From Solihabitans fulvus (GTDB taxonomy: Bacteria; Actinomycetota; Actinomycetes; Mycobacteriales; Pseudonocardiaceae), in assembly GCF_008386585.1 (NCBI RefSeq), contig NZ_VUOB01000012.1, forward strand, positions 1 through 64,000: a stretch of DNA of 64,000 nt, in the 5' to 3' direction. A model generated the notes under the pieces. That model ran no database searches. It worked only from the letters and a program-made list of their open reading frames with translations, and had not been told where the DNA came from. Of the stretch, positions 42,881-52,067 are shown one piece after another; position 1 is the first letter of the stretch; each line of letters starts with the position of its first letter. Both the position numbers and the translations under genes were made by a program.

Positions 42881-44314
42881 ATGATCAAGTCCCTAGCCCC
42901 TGTCCTCGCGGTCGCCGTGGCGCTGCTGGCTTCCGCTGCGCCCTCGGCCGCGTCGGCGGAGCCACTCCGCCAGGCGGCAGGCGGCCTCACCACCGAGGAG
43001 GTGAGCTTCACCGACGGCGACCTGACTCTGCACGGCACGATCACCGCCGAGCCGGCGGCCCAGGGTCAACGGAGACCGGGCCTGGTGCTGGTCGGCGGTT
43101 CCGGTCCAGGGCCGAGAACGGACTATCTGCACGAGGCGGCGGCGTTCGCCCACGCGGGCATGGTGGTGCTGAGCTACGACAAGCGCACGGTCGGGTACTC
43201 CACCACGCACCGCGACTTCTCGGTGCTCGCCGACGACGCGCTCGCCGGGTTGCGGACCCTGCAGGCCAGGGCCGACGTGGAACCGACACGGATCGGATTG
43301 TGGGGGTTCAGCGAGGGCGGCTGGGTGGCCCCGCTGGCCGCGTCGCGATCGGCGGACGTCGGGTTCCTGGTGTTGGTGGGCGCCAACGGTTTCGCACCCG
43401 CGAGGCAACAGGGCTGGGAGCTCGCGAACTACCTGCGGCACAGCGGCGCGTCGGATTCGGTGGTGCGGGCGATGTCCTACACCGGCGTCCGGTTCGCGGC
43501 GGGCGCCGGGCTGTTCCCCGAGGCCAACTACGACCCGGTGCCGGTGCTGGAACGCGTGCACCAGCCCGTGCTGGCGCTGTGGGGCGGGCGGGACGTGCTG
43601 ACGCCGCCGGAGGAGAGCCCGCCGATCATCCGGCAGGCGCTGGAGCGCGGCGGCAACACGCACTACACGATGCGGTTCTTTGCCGAGGGACGGCACAATC
43701 TGCACCGGTCGCCGGACGGCTTCGTCCGCACCGACGAACTCGTGCCCGGCTACGTCGACGCGGTCGGCGCGTGGGTCGGCGACCTCGCGAGCGGCCTGCC
43801 GCAGCCCAGCGTGGCCGACCTGCCGCACCAGGACAGCCGCACGGTCGAGTTACCGCCGCTGGCCTGGTACGAGTCGGTCCCCGTGCAGTTGGCCGCGTTG
43901 GCGCTGTTCCTCGTGGTCTTCGGCGGCTATCCGGTGGTGGCGCTGGTCCGACGGCTGCGTGGTCGGCGCGGGCAGCCGTCGGTGCGATGGCCGGCGCGGC
44001 TGCTGTCCGCGGCGGGCCTGGCGGTGACGGTCGGTTTCGCCGTGGTGTTCGTGCTCGTCAACGGCACGCTCTCGGCCGGTCCGGTGCTGGGCGGCCGGAC
44101 GGTGCTGTGGCTCCTGCTACAGCTTCTCGTGCTGGTCGCCATCGGGTCGACCGTCGGCACGGCCATCGCGTTGTGGCGGCGCCGCGGGCGTGCCCAGCCG
44201 GGGAGTGCCCAGCTTGGGAGTGCCGAACCGGGCCGGGTTCGGCCGGCACTGCTGGTCGTCGCGGGTGTGGTGCTCGTGCCGTGGGCCGCGTACTGGGGAT
44301 TGTTGAGTCCCTGA
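42881..44314 (+). CDS. Secreted/membrane-anchored alpha/beta hydrolase
   Basis: A 477-residue protein. The signal peptide is APVLAVAVALLASAAPSAASA. An alpha/beta hydrolase domain follows to about residue 300: the nucleophile elbow reads GFSEGG, ALWGGRDVLTPPEE supplies the acid region and RHNLHRSPDG a histidine. The C-terminal third has three hydrophobic segments (LAALALFLVVFGGYPVVAL, AGLAVTVGFAVVFVLV, LLLQLLVLVAIGSTVG) and a fourth at the end. It probably cleaves esters or peptides outside the membrane; the substrate is unknown. The ATG at 42881 is used; ATG at 42857 is an alternative. Controlled by the MerR-like sites upstream. Confidence 0.82.
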   Translation: MIKSLAPVLAVAVALLASAAPSAASAEPLRQAAGGLTTEEVSFTDGDLTLHGTITAEPAAQGQRRPGLVLVGGSGPGPRTDYLHEAAAFAHAGMVVLSYDKRTVGYSTTHRDFSVLADDALAGLRTLQARADVEPTRIGLWGFSEGGWVAPLAASRSADVGFLVLVGANGFAPARQQGWELANYLRHSGASDSVVRAMSYTGVRFAAGAGLFPEANYDPVPVLERVHQPVLALWGGRDVLTPPEESPPIIRQALERGGNTHYTMRFFAEGRHNLHRSPDGFVRTDELVPGYVDAVGAWVGDLASGLPQPSVADLPHQDSRTVELPPLAWYESVPVQLAALALFLVVFGGYPVVALVRRLRGRRGQPSVRWPARLLSAAGLAVTVGFAVVFVLVNGTLSAGPVLGGRTVLWLLLQLLVLVAIGSTVGTAIALWRRRGRAQPGSAQLGSAEPGRVRPALLVVAGVVLVPWAAYWGLLSP

Positions 44315-44511
44315 CGGTTCACACCAGGAGACGGCCAGTTGGCCCCGAGCGGCGGTAGCCCCCGCCCCGATGCGCGGTTGGCGTAGTGTCGAATGAGCTG
44401 ATCGGGTGTATCGCGACGCTACTGGCCACCGGCCGGCCCGGTGATGATTCACACTGGAGCCGTGACGCTCGGTGACTTTACTGCACTGTGCATTGTTGCA
44501 GGACCGCGGCC

Positions 44512-46884
44512 GTGACCGCGACGAGCAACCTGCCGGAGGACCTGACCGGGTTCATCGGCCGGGAGAACACGCTCCGTCAGGCCACGGACTGGCTGCGCGA
44601 CAAGCGGCTGCTCACGCTGCTCGGCGGCGCGGGGATCGGCAAGACACGGCTAGCCCTGAAGCTGGGCCGGGACCTCGAACCGAGCTTCCCCGACGGCGTG
44701 CGGCTCGTCGAGCTGGCCTCGCTGCGCGAGAGCGACCTCGTCACCGGTGCCGTCGCCGCCGCGCTCGGGGTGCGCGACACGACGAGCGCGCCGACCGTGG
44801 CGACCCTGCTGGAGCACCTGGCCGGCCGGCGAATCCTGCTGATCCTGGACAACTGCGGGCACCTGTTGGCGGGGGTGCGGCCGCTGCTGCTGGAACTGCT
44901 GCTGCACCCGGGGACCGGCGCGATGCGGATCGTGGCCACCAGCCGCGTGCGGCTCAACGTCCCCGGCGGGAAGGAACTGGAGGTGCCCTCGCTAAGCCTC
45001 GCCGATCCGGCCCGGACCGACGATCCGGCCCGGACCGACGATTCATCACAGGGACCCGGGATGTCCGAGTCCCTGCGGCTGCTGGTCGATCGGGCAGGCG
45101 AGGTCGGCGTCGAGATCCCGGCGGAGGACATGCCGGACGCGACCGAGCTGTGTGTCGTGCTCGACGGGATCCCGCTGGCGATCGAGCTGGCGGCGGCCAG
45201 GCTGCCCTCGATGAGCGTCAGCGAGATCCTGGCGCAGCGGGACCACCTGCTTGAACTGTTGAGCAGCCTGACCGCCTTCGCCGGTGTCACCGGCGGTCAG
45301 CAGGAGACGCTGCGCGAGGCGATCGGCGGGAGCTACGCGGGGTGCGGCGACGCCGAACGGCTGCTGTTGGGTCGGTTGAGCGTGTTCCCAGGGCGCTTCG
45401 ACAGCGCGGCGGCGGAGCACGTCGTCGCCGATGACGCGCTGCCCGCCGAGGCGGTGCCCGACCTGCTGAGCAGCCTGGAACGGCAGTCGATCCTGAAGGC
45501 GGAGACGGAGCGCCGACGGCGGCTCTTCCACCTGCTGGAGATCATCCGCCAGTTCGGCGCGGAGCTGCTCGACCCGGCGGAGGCGGCGGCGCTGCGGGCG
45601 CGGCACGCCGAGTACTACCACGCCCTGGTGATCCGCGCGGTGCTCTATTCCCGCGGTCCCGGCGACCTCGACCAACTGGCCGACCTCGAACCGCAGCTGC
45701 GCGGGGTCCTCGGCCACTACGTGGCGACCGCGCAGCCCGTTCGCGCGCTGGAACTGAACATCCACCTGGTCCGGTTGGGCTACTGGTTCTCCCTCGGCCT
45801 GCTCGGCGAGAGCGAGGACTGGACGCGGCGTGCGCTCGCGATTCACCCGGCGACGCCGAGCCCGGCCAAGGTGATCGCGATGTCCTACGACGTGTGGATC
45901 GGCCTGTGCCGGGGCAATCCGACAGCCGCGGGGGAGTTGTTGCGTCGGTGCCACGCCGCAGCCGCGCTCCTGCCCGAGGACGCGGACGGGGACGCGGCCG
46001 GGCATGCCGCCACCCTCGACCGGCACGCGGTCGCCAGGGTCCTCGGATACGTCGATGGCGCGTACGCCCTGATGGCGGAGGGCTCCTCGGCGTCGATCGC
46101 CATGTTGCGCAGGGCCCGCGACACCCACGACGTGGGGTGCCCGAGCGACCGATGGCTGGCCACGCTGCTGTGGGCGCTGGCGTCGGTGCTGCTCGGCTCG
46201 AAGACCGTTGCCTCGGCGGCGGCGCAGGAGTGCGCGCAGGTCAGCGAAGCGTTGCAGGGCAGTTGGTCGATGCCGTGGGCGCGCGTCGTGCAGGGGTGGG
46301 CCGAGGTCCGGCACGGCGACGCGGCCCGCGCGGCGGAGCTGTTCGGCGTCGGGTTCGCCGAGATGGCCCCCGCAGGGGACATCTGGGGTCCCGCCTGGTG
46401 CCTGGTCGGCCTGGCCTGCGCCAACGCACGCCGTGGCCGACACGAGGCGGCGGCCGGCCTGCTGGGCGCCACCGACCGACTCCAGCAGCGCGGCGGGGTC
46501 ACACTGTCCGCGCTGGCGCCGTTCGAGCAGGCCAGGCGGAGCGCGGAGGAGCCGACCCGCAAGGCGTTGCGGGAGAACCGGTTCGACGCGTGCTACGTCG
46601 AGGGCCGGGACCAGTGGCGGCGGGAGGACATTCTCGCGACGGCCAAGCGCGCGCGGTCCGGCGGCGACCGGAGCGAAGGGCACGACCTGCTCACGCCGAC
46701 CCAGCACCGCATCGCGGAACTCGTCGCGCAGAGCAAGACCAGCGGGCAGATCGCGGCGGAGCTGAACATCTCCCGGTACACCGTGGACACCCAGGTCAAG
46801 AACATCATGCACAAACTCGAATTCCATCGCCGCTCGGAGATCATGAACTGGGTGATCAGGCGCGAGCAGCAGCAGCGCGACTGA
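44512..46884 (+). CDS. AAA/NB-ARC-type ATPase with LuxR C-terminal HTH
   Basis: A 790-residue regulator. The N-terminal NTPase has Walker A LLGGAGIGKTRLAL, Walker B RRILLILDNCGHLL and the LDGIPLAIELAAARL motif of the AfsR/NB-ARC-like group. A TPR-like middle follows. The C-terminal LuxR HTH is LLTPTQHRIAELVAQSKTSG, then SRYTVDTQVKNIMHKLEF. A short internal duplication PARTDDPARTDD lies near residue 170. GTG at 44512 is preferred (GCAGGA upstream); GTG at 44488 is an in-frame alternative. The palindromes at its 3' end may be its own targets. Confidence 0.86.
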   Translation: MTATSNLPEDLTGFIGRENTLRQATDWLRDKRLLTLLGGAGIGKTRLALKLGRDLEPSFPDGVRLVELASLRESDLVTGAVAAALGVRDTTSAPTVATLLEHLAGRRILLILDNCGHLLAGVRPLLLELLLHPGTGAMRIVATSRVRLNVPGGKELEVPSLSLADPARTDDPARTDDSSQGPGMSESLRLLVDRAGEVGVEIPAEDMPDATELCVVLDGIPLAIELAAARLPSMSVSEILAQRDHLLELLSSLTAFAGVTGGQQETLREAIGGSYAGCGDAERLLLGRLSVFPGRFDSAAAEHVVADDALPAEAVPDLLSSLERQSILKAETERRRRLFHLLEIIRQFGAELLDPAEAAALRARHAEYYHALVIRAVLYSRGPGDLDQLADLEPQLRGVLGHYVATAQPVRALELNIHLVRLGYWFSLGLLGESEDWTRRALAIHPATPSPAKVIAMSYDVWIGLCRGNPTAAGELLRRCHAAAALLPEDADGDAAGHAATLDRHAVARVLGYVDGAYALMAEGSSASIAMLRRARDTHDVGCPSDRWLATLLWALASVLLGSKTVASAAAQECAQVSEALQGSWSMPWARVVQGWAEVRHGDAARAAELFGVGFAEMAPAGDIWGPAWCLVGLACANARRGRHEAAAGLLGATDRLQQRGGVTLSALAPFEQARRSAEEPTRKALRENRFDACYVEGRDQWRREDILATAKRARSGGDRSEGHDLLTPTQHRIAELVAQSKTSGQIAAELNISRYTVDTQVKNIMHKLEFHRRSEIMNWVIRREQQQRD

Positions 46885-46940
46885 TACCCAGAACTGGGTA
46901 TGGCGCCGACCGCCTCCCGCCAATACCTAATTCTGGGTAT
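46884..46940. promoter_or_regulatory. Two related 18-base palindromes before the lipoprotein gene
   Basis: ATACCCAGAACTGGGTAT (46884-46901) has 8-bp arms around AA and overlaps the regulator stop codon. ATACCTAATTCTGGGTAT (46923-46940) is a second, less symmetrical copy 39 bases on. They look like tandem operator sites, 165 bases before the lipoprotein start. A LuxR-type protein, perhaps the one just upstream, is a candidate. Confidence 0.6.
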
Positions 46941-47104
46941 GGCCAGGCGATTCTGCCCGGCATATCTTCATCGCCTACCAATTCGGACCAGGCAGCACCG
47001 ACCGCACGCCCAGCGCGGAAACGCCTCGTCAGCGGGGGTCTCGCGCGGGTTTCGCCGATTGCGGCGAACACGGTGTCGGTGCCGGCGGTGAAGGAGTTCC
47101 GGAA

Positions 47105-47779
47105 ATGCGCGAAGGAGTTGTGCTGTGCGCTGTCCTGATCACGTTCGCCGTCTCGAACTGGGCGCTCACGGGGTGCGCCCGGGAGCCGGGGGCCGGGCGC
47201 CAGGGGGAGATCGTCGTGGTCACCACGACCTCGGCGACGCCGCGCCCGACCCCGGCTTCGCCATCGGCGTCGCCCTCCGGCGACCCGCGAGCGTCGGCGA
47301 CGGCGACGGTGCCGCCAGGCCCGCCGCCATCAACGGCGGCAGAGCCCATTCCCAGCACGATCCCTCGGAAGCCAACTGCGCCGGATCCGACGGATTTCGC
47401 CGACCCCGTCCGCGTGGCGCGGGCCTGGATGAGCCAGTTCTGTTTCTACGACTGGCAGGAGGATCCGAACGGGACACCGAACTGGGCTCGCTACCTCGAG
47501 ACCGAGCCGGCCAAGGCCGCCGACCGGGCGGGCGTTCTGGACGAGCAGGCCTACCGTGAGCTGCGGGCCCAGCAACGGTCCGGGCGGTGCGACGAGATCC
47601 AGGCGCAGGTGACCAACCGCCCCTCGGCGACCGAGGTCGAGGTGGCGATCACCGCGCGGCGGATCCTGCTGGTCGGAAAGCAGGATCAACCCGTCGGCGT
47701 GGAACGCCTTCGCCTGGCTCGCCGCGTCGTCCTAGGCGACGACGGGCGGTGGCTGGTCGACCTGGCCGTCGGTGGCTGA
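47105..47779 (+). CDS. Putative secreted lipoprotein of unknown function
   Basis: A 224-residue protein. A hydrophobic N-terminus ends in the lipobox LTGC (VLITFAVSNWALTGC), so lipid anchoring outside the membrane is expected. A Pro/Ser/Thr-rich linker (PRPTPASPSASPSG) leads to a small globular domain of about 120 residues (DPVRVARAWMSQFCFYDW, then WLVDLAVGG). I do not recognise the globular domain; the pattern resembles small NTF2-like or DUF domains. GAAGGAG precedes the ATG. Confidence 0.7.
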   Translation: MREGVVLCAVLITFAVSNWALTGCAREPGAGRQGEIVVVTTTSATPRPTPASPSASPSGDPRASATATVPPGPPPSTAAEPIPSTIPRKPTAPDPTDFADPVRVARAWMSQFCFYDWQEDPNGTPNWARYLETEPAKAADRAGVLDEQAYRELRAQQRSGRCDEIQAQVTNRPSATEVEVAITARRILLVGKQDQPVGVERLRLARRVVLGDDGRWLVDLAVGG

Positions 47780-47874
47780 GTGCTCCCAACGGGATCGCGG
47801 ACGCGATTCCTCTGCGCCGCGGCACCCGACGCGAGGATGATCGAGGCATCGGCTCCGAGCGGAAGGGGGAGCAG

Positions 47875-48282
47875 GTGTCTGGCTGGGACCTCGAGGTGCT
47901 CGCCGCGAGCCTGCGCCGGGACAGCGACGACCTGTCCCTGTACGCGGGTTTCCTCATCAACACGTTGTCTGCGAGCCTGCCGGCCGAGCTGGTGTCGGTC
48001 GACCGGAAGTCCGGCCTGTTCGGCAGGGTTCGCGACGACGCCCCGGTGCTCGGCGTGACGATCCTGTTGGGCGACCGCCGGTTCACGCTGAACCGGACGG
48101 CCGTCGGGCAGCCGGTGACGAGTCGGATCCGGCACGAGTCCGGGGGAGTGGTGCTGCGCACCGAGACGGTCGGCATGGACGTCTGGTCCCTCGAACTCGC
48201 CACAGCGCTCGCGCGGTACGCGCAGGCCAACGCGGCCGCGTCGCAGGTGTTGAGGCGGTTGGCCTCGCCGGAGCTGCCATGA
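47875..48282 (+). CDS. Hypothetical protein coupled to YbjQ-like gene
   Basis: A 135-residue cytoplasmic protein with no domain I can name. It has a helical N-terminus (GWDLEVLAASLRRDSDDLSL), a beta-rich middle (GVTILLGDRRFTLNR, GGVVLRTETVGMDVW) and a helical C-terminus. GGAAGGGGGAG lies just before the GTG. Overlap with the next start by four bases (ATGA) indicates a common function with the YbjQ-type protein. Confidence 0.7.
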   Translation: MSGWDLEVLAASLRRDSDDLSLYAGFLINTLSASLPAELVSVDRKSGLFGRVRDDAPVLGVTILLGDRRFTLNRTAVGQPVTSRIRHESGGVVLRTETVGMDVWSLELATALARYAQANAAASQVLRRLASPELP

Positions 48283-49172
48283 CGTCCTCAGACGACCGGA
48301 CCCCGGAGCAGTTCGAGCGGGCCAGCATCCAGGAGCTGGCCGCCGGCAGGCTGCCGCTCCGCGCCCAGCGGCGGCTCGCGACGATGCGCGCGGACCAGGC
48401 GTTCACGTCCAACCTCACCGTCGCCGAGCACCACGCCATCCGGTCGGTCGGCTTCTCGCCGGTCGGTCAGGTGCTGGGCAGCTCCGTCTACCAGACCGGC
48501 TACTTCGGGCAGTGGGACTGCGGCTACCGCGACAGCCCGGTCGAGGCCGGCAGCATCCGACAGGCTTTCTACGAGGCGCGCGTCCGCGCGGTGGAGCGGA
48601 TGCGGCAGGAGTGCGCCGGGCTCGGCGGCGACGGCGTGATCGCGGTGCGGCTCACCACAGGGTCGTTCGGGGACGGCTCGGAGCGGTCCGAGGACGTGCT
48701 GGAGTTTCGCGCGATCGGCACCGCGGTCCGGGCGGACGGTGGCGTGCGCCCGCCGCAGCCGTTCCTGTCGGACCTGACCGGCCAGGACTTCGCGAAGCTG
48801 ATGTCCTCTGGCTGGGTGCCGTGTGGGCTGGTGCTCGGCCTCGGCGTGGTGATCCGGCACGACGACTACCGCACCCAGGCCCAGGCGAGGTCCTGGCGGA
48901 ACGTCGAGATGGACGGCTACACCTCGCTGGTGCACGCCGCGCGTCGGCTCGCCCGCGACCGGCTCCGCGCCGACTGCGTAGGGTTGGGCGGCGGGGGCGT
49001 GGTGGTGCGCACCATGAACCTGCGGGTCGACGAGCTCCGATGCGTTCGAGGGCGGAACGAGCAGCGTGACCACCTGGTCGAAGCGCTGGCGATCGGCACC
49101 GCCATCACGCCGTTCCGGCACGCGGGCGGCAACGTGCCGCACCCGCCACTGCCGATCATGCGACTTGACTAG
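48279..49172 (+). CDS. Protein with two YbjQ/heavy-metal-binding-like domains
   Basis: A 297-residue protein with two copies of a YbjQ (UPF0145)-like fold. The first spans ~55-155 (VGQVLGSSVYQTGYFGQWDC to DGVIAVRLTTGSFG and FRAIGTAV). The second spans ~180-290 (VPCGLVLGLGVVIRHDDY to GGGGVVVRTMNLRV and ALAIGTAI). Such proteins form beta-rich oligomers and are sometimes linked to metal binding; the function here is unknown. The last codons and the TAG stop lie inside the tRNA-Pro 3' half, so its end was set by recombination at that site. Confidence 0.75.
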   Translation: MTSSDDRTPEQFERASIQELAAGRLPLRAQRRLATMRADQAFTSNLTVAEHHAIRSVGFSPVGQVLGSSVYQTGYFGQWDCGYRDSPVEAGSIRQAFYEARVRAVERMRQECAGLGGDGVIAVRLTTGSFGDGSERSEDVLEFRAIGTAVRADGGVRPPQPFLSDLTGQDFAKLMSSGWVPCGLVLGLGVVIRHDDYRTQAQARSWRNVEMDGYTSLVHAARRLARDRLRADCVGLGGGGVVVRTMNLRVDELRCVRGRNEQRDHLVEALAIGTAITPFRHAGGNVPHPPLPIMRLD

Positions 49173-49210
49173 GAGTCAAGGGGTCGCAGGTTCGAATCCT
49201 GTCGTCCCGA
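49163..49210 (+). pseudogene. tRNA-Pro 3' half (attachment-site remnant)
   Basis: This stretch folds as the 3' half of a proline tRNA: anticodon stem CTTGA/TCAAG around loop CTAGGAG, variable GGGTC, T arm GCAGG-TTCGAAT-CCTGT, and acceptor CGTCCCG-A. No 5' half (acceptor CGGGACG or D arm) precedes it; a coding gene runs up to it instead. The loop differs from the usual NGGG of tRNA-Pro. This is what integration or excision at the anticodon loop leaves behind. Confidence 0.75.
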
Positions 49211-49221
49211 CGGTCTGAATC

Positions 49222-49265
49222 AGCCCGCTGAGTCTGAATGAACGTCCGGGTCGGCGGGCTCTTTC
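49222..49265 (+). terminator. tRNA-associated hairpin terminator
   Basis: AGCCCGC (49222-49228) pairs with GCGGGCT (49254-49260), followed by CTTTC. It is the expected terminator of the original tRNA gene. Confidence 0.6.
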
Positions 49266-50039
49266 GTGCGTTTCTGTCAAGCTTGAGACGATCATCCACT
49301 GTGGACTGTATGGAGATCGACAGGGTGAGTCAGGAGCGGATCATGAACGCCGTTGACCCAACGGCCATATGGGGTCGCGTAACCGACCGCTCCTGGTCCC
49401 GCTGTGCTCAACGTCCTCCAGCGCTCGCTGCGGCGGTCCACCACGACGACATGTGCGTGGATGCCGACCTGTCCCTGGAGACCCTCCGGCAGCTCGGCGC
49501 GGCCCGCGCGTGGGTCACCAACGAATGGGAGCACGACGGCGTCAACGCGTCCGGCGACGTCGTGCTGTCGCGGCTGCCGGACCTGACCGCCGGTCAGTGT
49601 TGACGACGGCCGGCAGTGCCGGCGACACGGCGGGGCGCACCCGGGCGGCAGGTGCGACCCGCTGCTCCTTGCGCCGTCGGAAAGTTCGAGCTGGCGAGGC
49701 CAAAGGTCGGAGGTGTGCTTGAGGTGGCTCGGGCCGACCTCGGTCGGTGGTTCCTCGGCTCGGTGGCCGGATCTGGACCTGTGTCGGCGTCTTGCGCGAG
49801 TCTCACTCAAGATGGTGCGATCTCTGCACAGAGTCGAACAAAAATACACTATATGTGGCTAGACCAAACAGGATCACCCTTGACGGTGTGACGGAGATCG
49901 CTGTAACGTCCCGCAACGGCTCCGATGTCTACCCGACCTCTCCTCGGTGTTCCGGCCGGCGTGACCGGTCCGGACCGGTCACCGAATGCTCCGCAGGTCC
50001 AGTTGGTCCCCCTCCCGCCGCCCCTGGAGGCCGACAGTC
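49266..50039. other. 774-base gene-poor stretch after the tRNA fragment
   Basis: Codon-position GC bias is weak here and no reliable gene is seen apart from a doubtful small frame at 49310-49603. Around 49835-49860 there is an AT-rich patch with CACTATATGTG that could be part of the fucosidase promoter. The stretch may be decayed element sequence. Confidence 0.45.
49310..49603 (+). CDS. Doubtful small hypothetical protein
   Basis: A possible 97-residue frame starting MEIDRVSQERIMNA. An internal ATG at 49343 has CAGGAG upstream. The C-terminal part (DADLSLETLRQLGAARAWVT) looks protein-like, but the middle does not. No family is recognised; it may be a remnant. Confidence 0.25.
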   Translation: MEIDRVSQERIMNAVDPTAIWGRVTDRSWSRCAQRPPALAAAVHHDDMCVDADLSLETLRQLGAARAWVTNEWEHDGVNASGDVVLSRLPDLTAGQC

Positions 50040-51989
50040 ATGTCCGCCGCAGAGTCCTTCCCCCGCCGCCACTTCCTCGCTGGCGCGGCCGCCGCCGGAG
50101 CCCTGTCCGCGCTGCCCGCCGGCGTGCTGGCCAGTTCCGCCGAAGCAGCCGCCACCACCACCACCACAACCGCCGCCACCGGCGTTCCGCTGCCCCCGCT
50201 ACGGGTGCCGCAGATCGACAAGGGTCTGCCGCAGCAGCCGGACGCGAAGGTCGGCTGGTTGCAGGACGCCAAGATAGGCATGTTCATCCACTGGGGCGTC
50301 TACGCCGGCCCCGCCCAAGGCGAGTGGTACATGCGGCAGGCGCAGGTCAAGCCGAGCGCGTACCGGCACTTCCTCACCGACGCGACCCAACAGCAGTTCA
50401 CCGCCGACCAGTTCGACCCGACCTCGTGGACCGGGCTGGCCAAGGACATGGGCGCGAAGTACGTCGTGCTGACCACCCGGCACCACGAGGGATTCGGCCT
50501 CTACCCCAACGCCCACCCCAACGCCTGGACCAGTGCTCAGTCGCCGTTGAACCGCGACTTCGTCGCCAGCTACGTCAGCGCGGTGCGGGCCGCCGGCCTG
50601 AAGGTGGGGCTGTACTACTCGCCGATCAACTGGCGCTATCCCGGCTACTACAACGTTTCCGGGGCGCCGCTGACGAACCCGCCGTGGAACCTGGAGGGCG
50701 CCGACCCGGCGACCTTCGACTACGTCGCCAACGCGCGGATGATGAAGGAGGAGGTCTACCAGGCCGTCAAGCAACTGGTCACCGACTACGGGCCGATCGA
50801 CGACCTGTGGTGGGACGGCGGTTGGCTGGCCGAGTCCGGCAGCGACGCGGACGGCGCGTTCTTCTGGGAGCCCGGCCAGTATCGCGACCAGGGCAACCGG
50901 TGGCCGGTCGGCGGCTACGGCGAGACGGAGTCGACCTCCGGCCGGCCGTTGGGCCTGATGGGCATGGTTCGCGCGCACCAGCCTGACATCGTGGTCACGC
51001 CCCGCGCGGGATGGCTGGGGGACTACCAGGTCGAGGAGGGCGGCTCGGTGCCGACCGGGCCGGTGCGCGCCGGCGCGGTGGAGAAGGCGTTCACCATCCG
51101 GGGCGCCTGGGGCTATCAGGCGGGCGCGTCGGTGATGAGCTACGACGACATCCTCGCCGTGGTGGTCAACAGCGTCGTGCGCAACATGACCACGCTCATC
51201 AACGTCGGCCCCGACCGGCACGGCCTCGTGCCGCAGGACTCGGCGGACGTGCTGCGCCGCGTCGGCGCGTTCCTGTCCGATGTCGGCGAGTCGATCTACG
51301 GCACCCGCGGCGGGCCGTGGCAGCCGGTCGACGGCCGAGTCGGCTACACCTACCGGGACGCCACCTGCTACGTGCACCTGCTGGCCGGTCAGCCGGCCGG
51401 CGCGTTCACCACACCCGCCATCGGCGACGCGCGCGTGCAGCGGGTCTACGACGTGCACAGCAAGCAGGACCTGAACCACACCACCAACTCCGACGCGACC
51501 GTGACCATCACCGGCATCGACCGCTCCGCGCACCCGCAGGACACCGTACTGGCGTTGGTGCTGGACCGGCCGGTGGTGGCCACCGACGTGGCCCGGCGCA
51601 AGCTGACCACCTCGGACAGCGAGGAGTCCTCGCACGGCAACCTGGCGGGGCAGGCCACCGACGGAGACACCGCGACCCGTTGGTGCGCCGCCGACGGCAA
51701 TACCGGCCACTGGCTGCGCGTCGACCTTGGCGGGCCCACCGCGTTGACCGGGATCAGAATCGCCTGGGAGTTCCCGAACAGGACCTACCGCTACCGGGTG
51801 GATGGCTCGGTCGACGGCGGTGCCTGGTCCACCCTGGTCGACCGCGTCAACAACACCGACACCAGCCAGGTGCACACCCTGCCGTGCACCGGCGTCGCCC
51901 GCTACCTGCGGGTGACCGTCACGGGTCTGGACGCCGGCTGCTGGGCCTCCATCCGTTCCTGCGAGGCGTTCGACCGCCCGTTTCGCTGA
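50040..51989 (+). CDS. Secreted GH29 alpha-L-fucosidase with F5/8-type C-terminal domain
   Basis: A 649-residue enzyme. The N-terminus carries a twin-arginine signal (PRRHFLAGAAAAGALSALPA), implying folded export by Tat. The GH29 barrel has IGMFIHWGVYAGP, VLTTRHHEGFGLYP and the nucleophile Asp259 in DLWWDGGW. A C-terminal discoidin/F5-8 domain (HWLRVDLGGPTALTGIRI) probably binds sugar. It removes terminal alpha-L-fucose from glycans. An ATG with the ribosome-like CTGGAGG ten bases upstream supports the start. It forms a pair with the following GH59 gene. Confidence 0.93.
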   Translation: MSAAESFPRRHFLAGAAAAGALSALPAGVLASSAEAAATTTTTTAATGVPLPPLRVPQIDKGLPQQPDAKVGWLQDAKIGMFIHWGVYAGPAQGEWYMRQAQVKPSAYRHFLTDATQQQFTADQFDPTSWTGLAKDMGAKYVVLTTRHHEGFGLYPNAHPNAWTSAQSPLNRDFVASYVSAVRAAGLKVGLYYSPINWRYPGYYNVSGAPLTNPPWNLEGADPATFDYVANARMMKEEVYQAVKQLVTDYGPIDDLWWDGGWLAESGSDADGAFFWEPGQYRDQGNRWPVGGYGETESTSGRPLGLMGMVRAHQPDIVVTPRAGWLGDYQVEEGGSVPTGPVRAGAVEKAFTIRGAWGYQAGASVMSYDDILAVVVNSVVRNMTTLINVGPDRHGLVPQDSADVLRRVGAFLSDVGESIYGTRGGPWQPVDGRVGYTYRDATCYVHLLAGQPAGAFTTPAIGDARVQRVYDVHSKQDLNHTTNSDATVTITGIDRSAHPQDTVLALVLDRPVVATDVARRKLTTSDSEESSHGNLAGQATDGDTATRWCAADGNTGHWLRVDLGGPTALTGIRIAWEFPNRTYRYRVDGSVDGGAWSTLVDRVNNTDTSQVHTLPCTGVARYLRVTVTGLDAGCWASIRSCEAFDRPFR

Positions 51990-52067
51990 GCCCGACACCC
52001 AGCCCGCGACTTCGCTGACCACGGCCCTGCCGGCACACCCGAATGGACAGCACAAGAAGGAGTCCCC

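Noticed and set aside
45002..45040. Short 18-base tandem repeat (PARTDD twice) in the AAA/LuxR gene
   Set aside because: A single in-frame slippage duplication; no sign of regulatory or mobile function.
49163..49210. Calling this a complete functional tRNA-Pro
   Set aside because: No 5' acceptor strand or D arm precedes it, and a protein-coding gene occupies that position.
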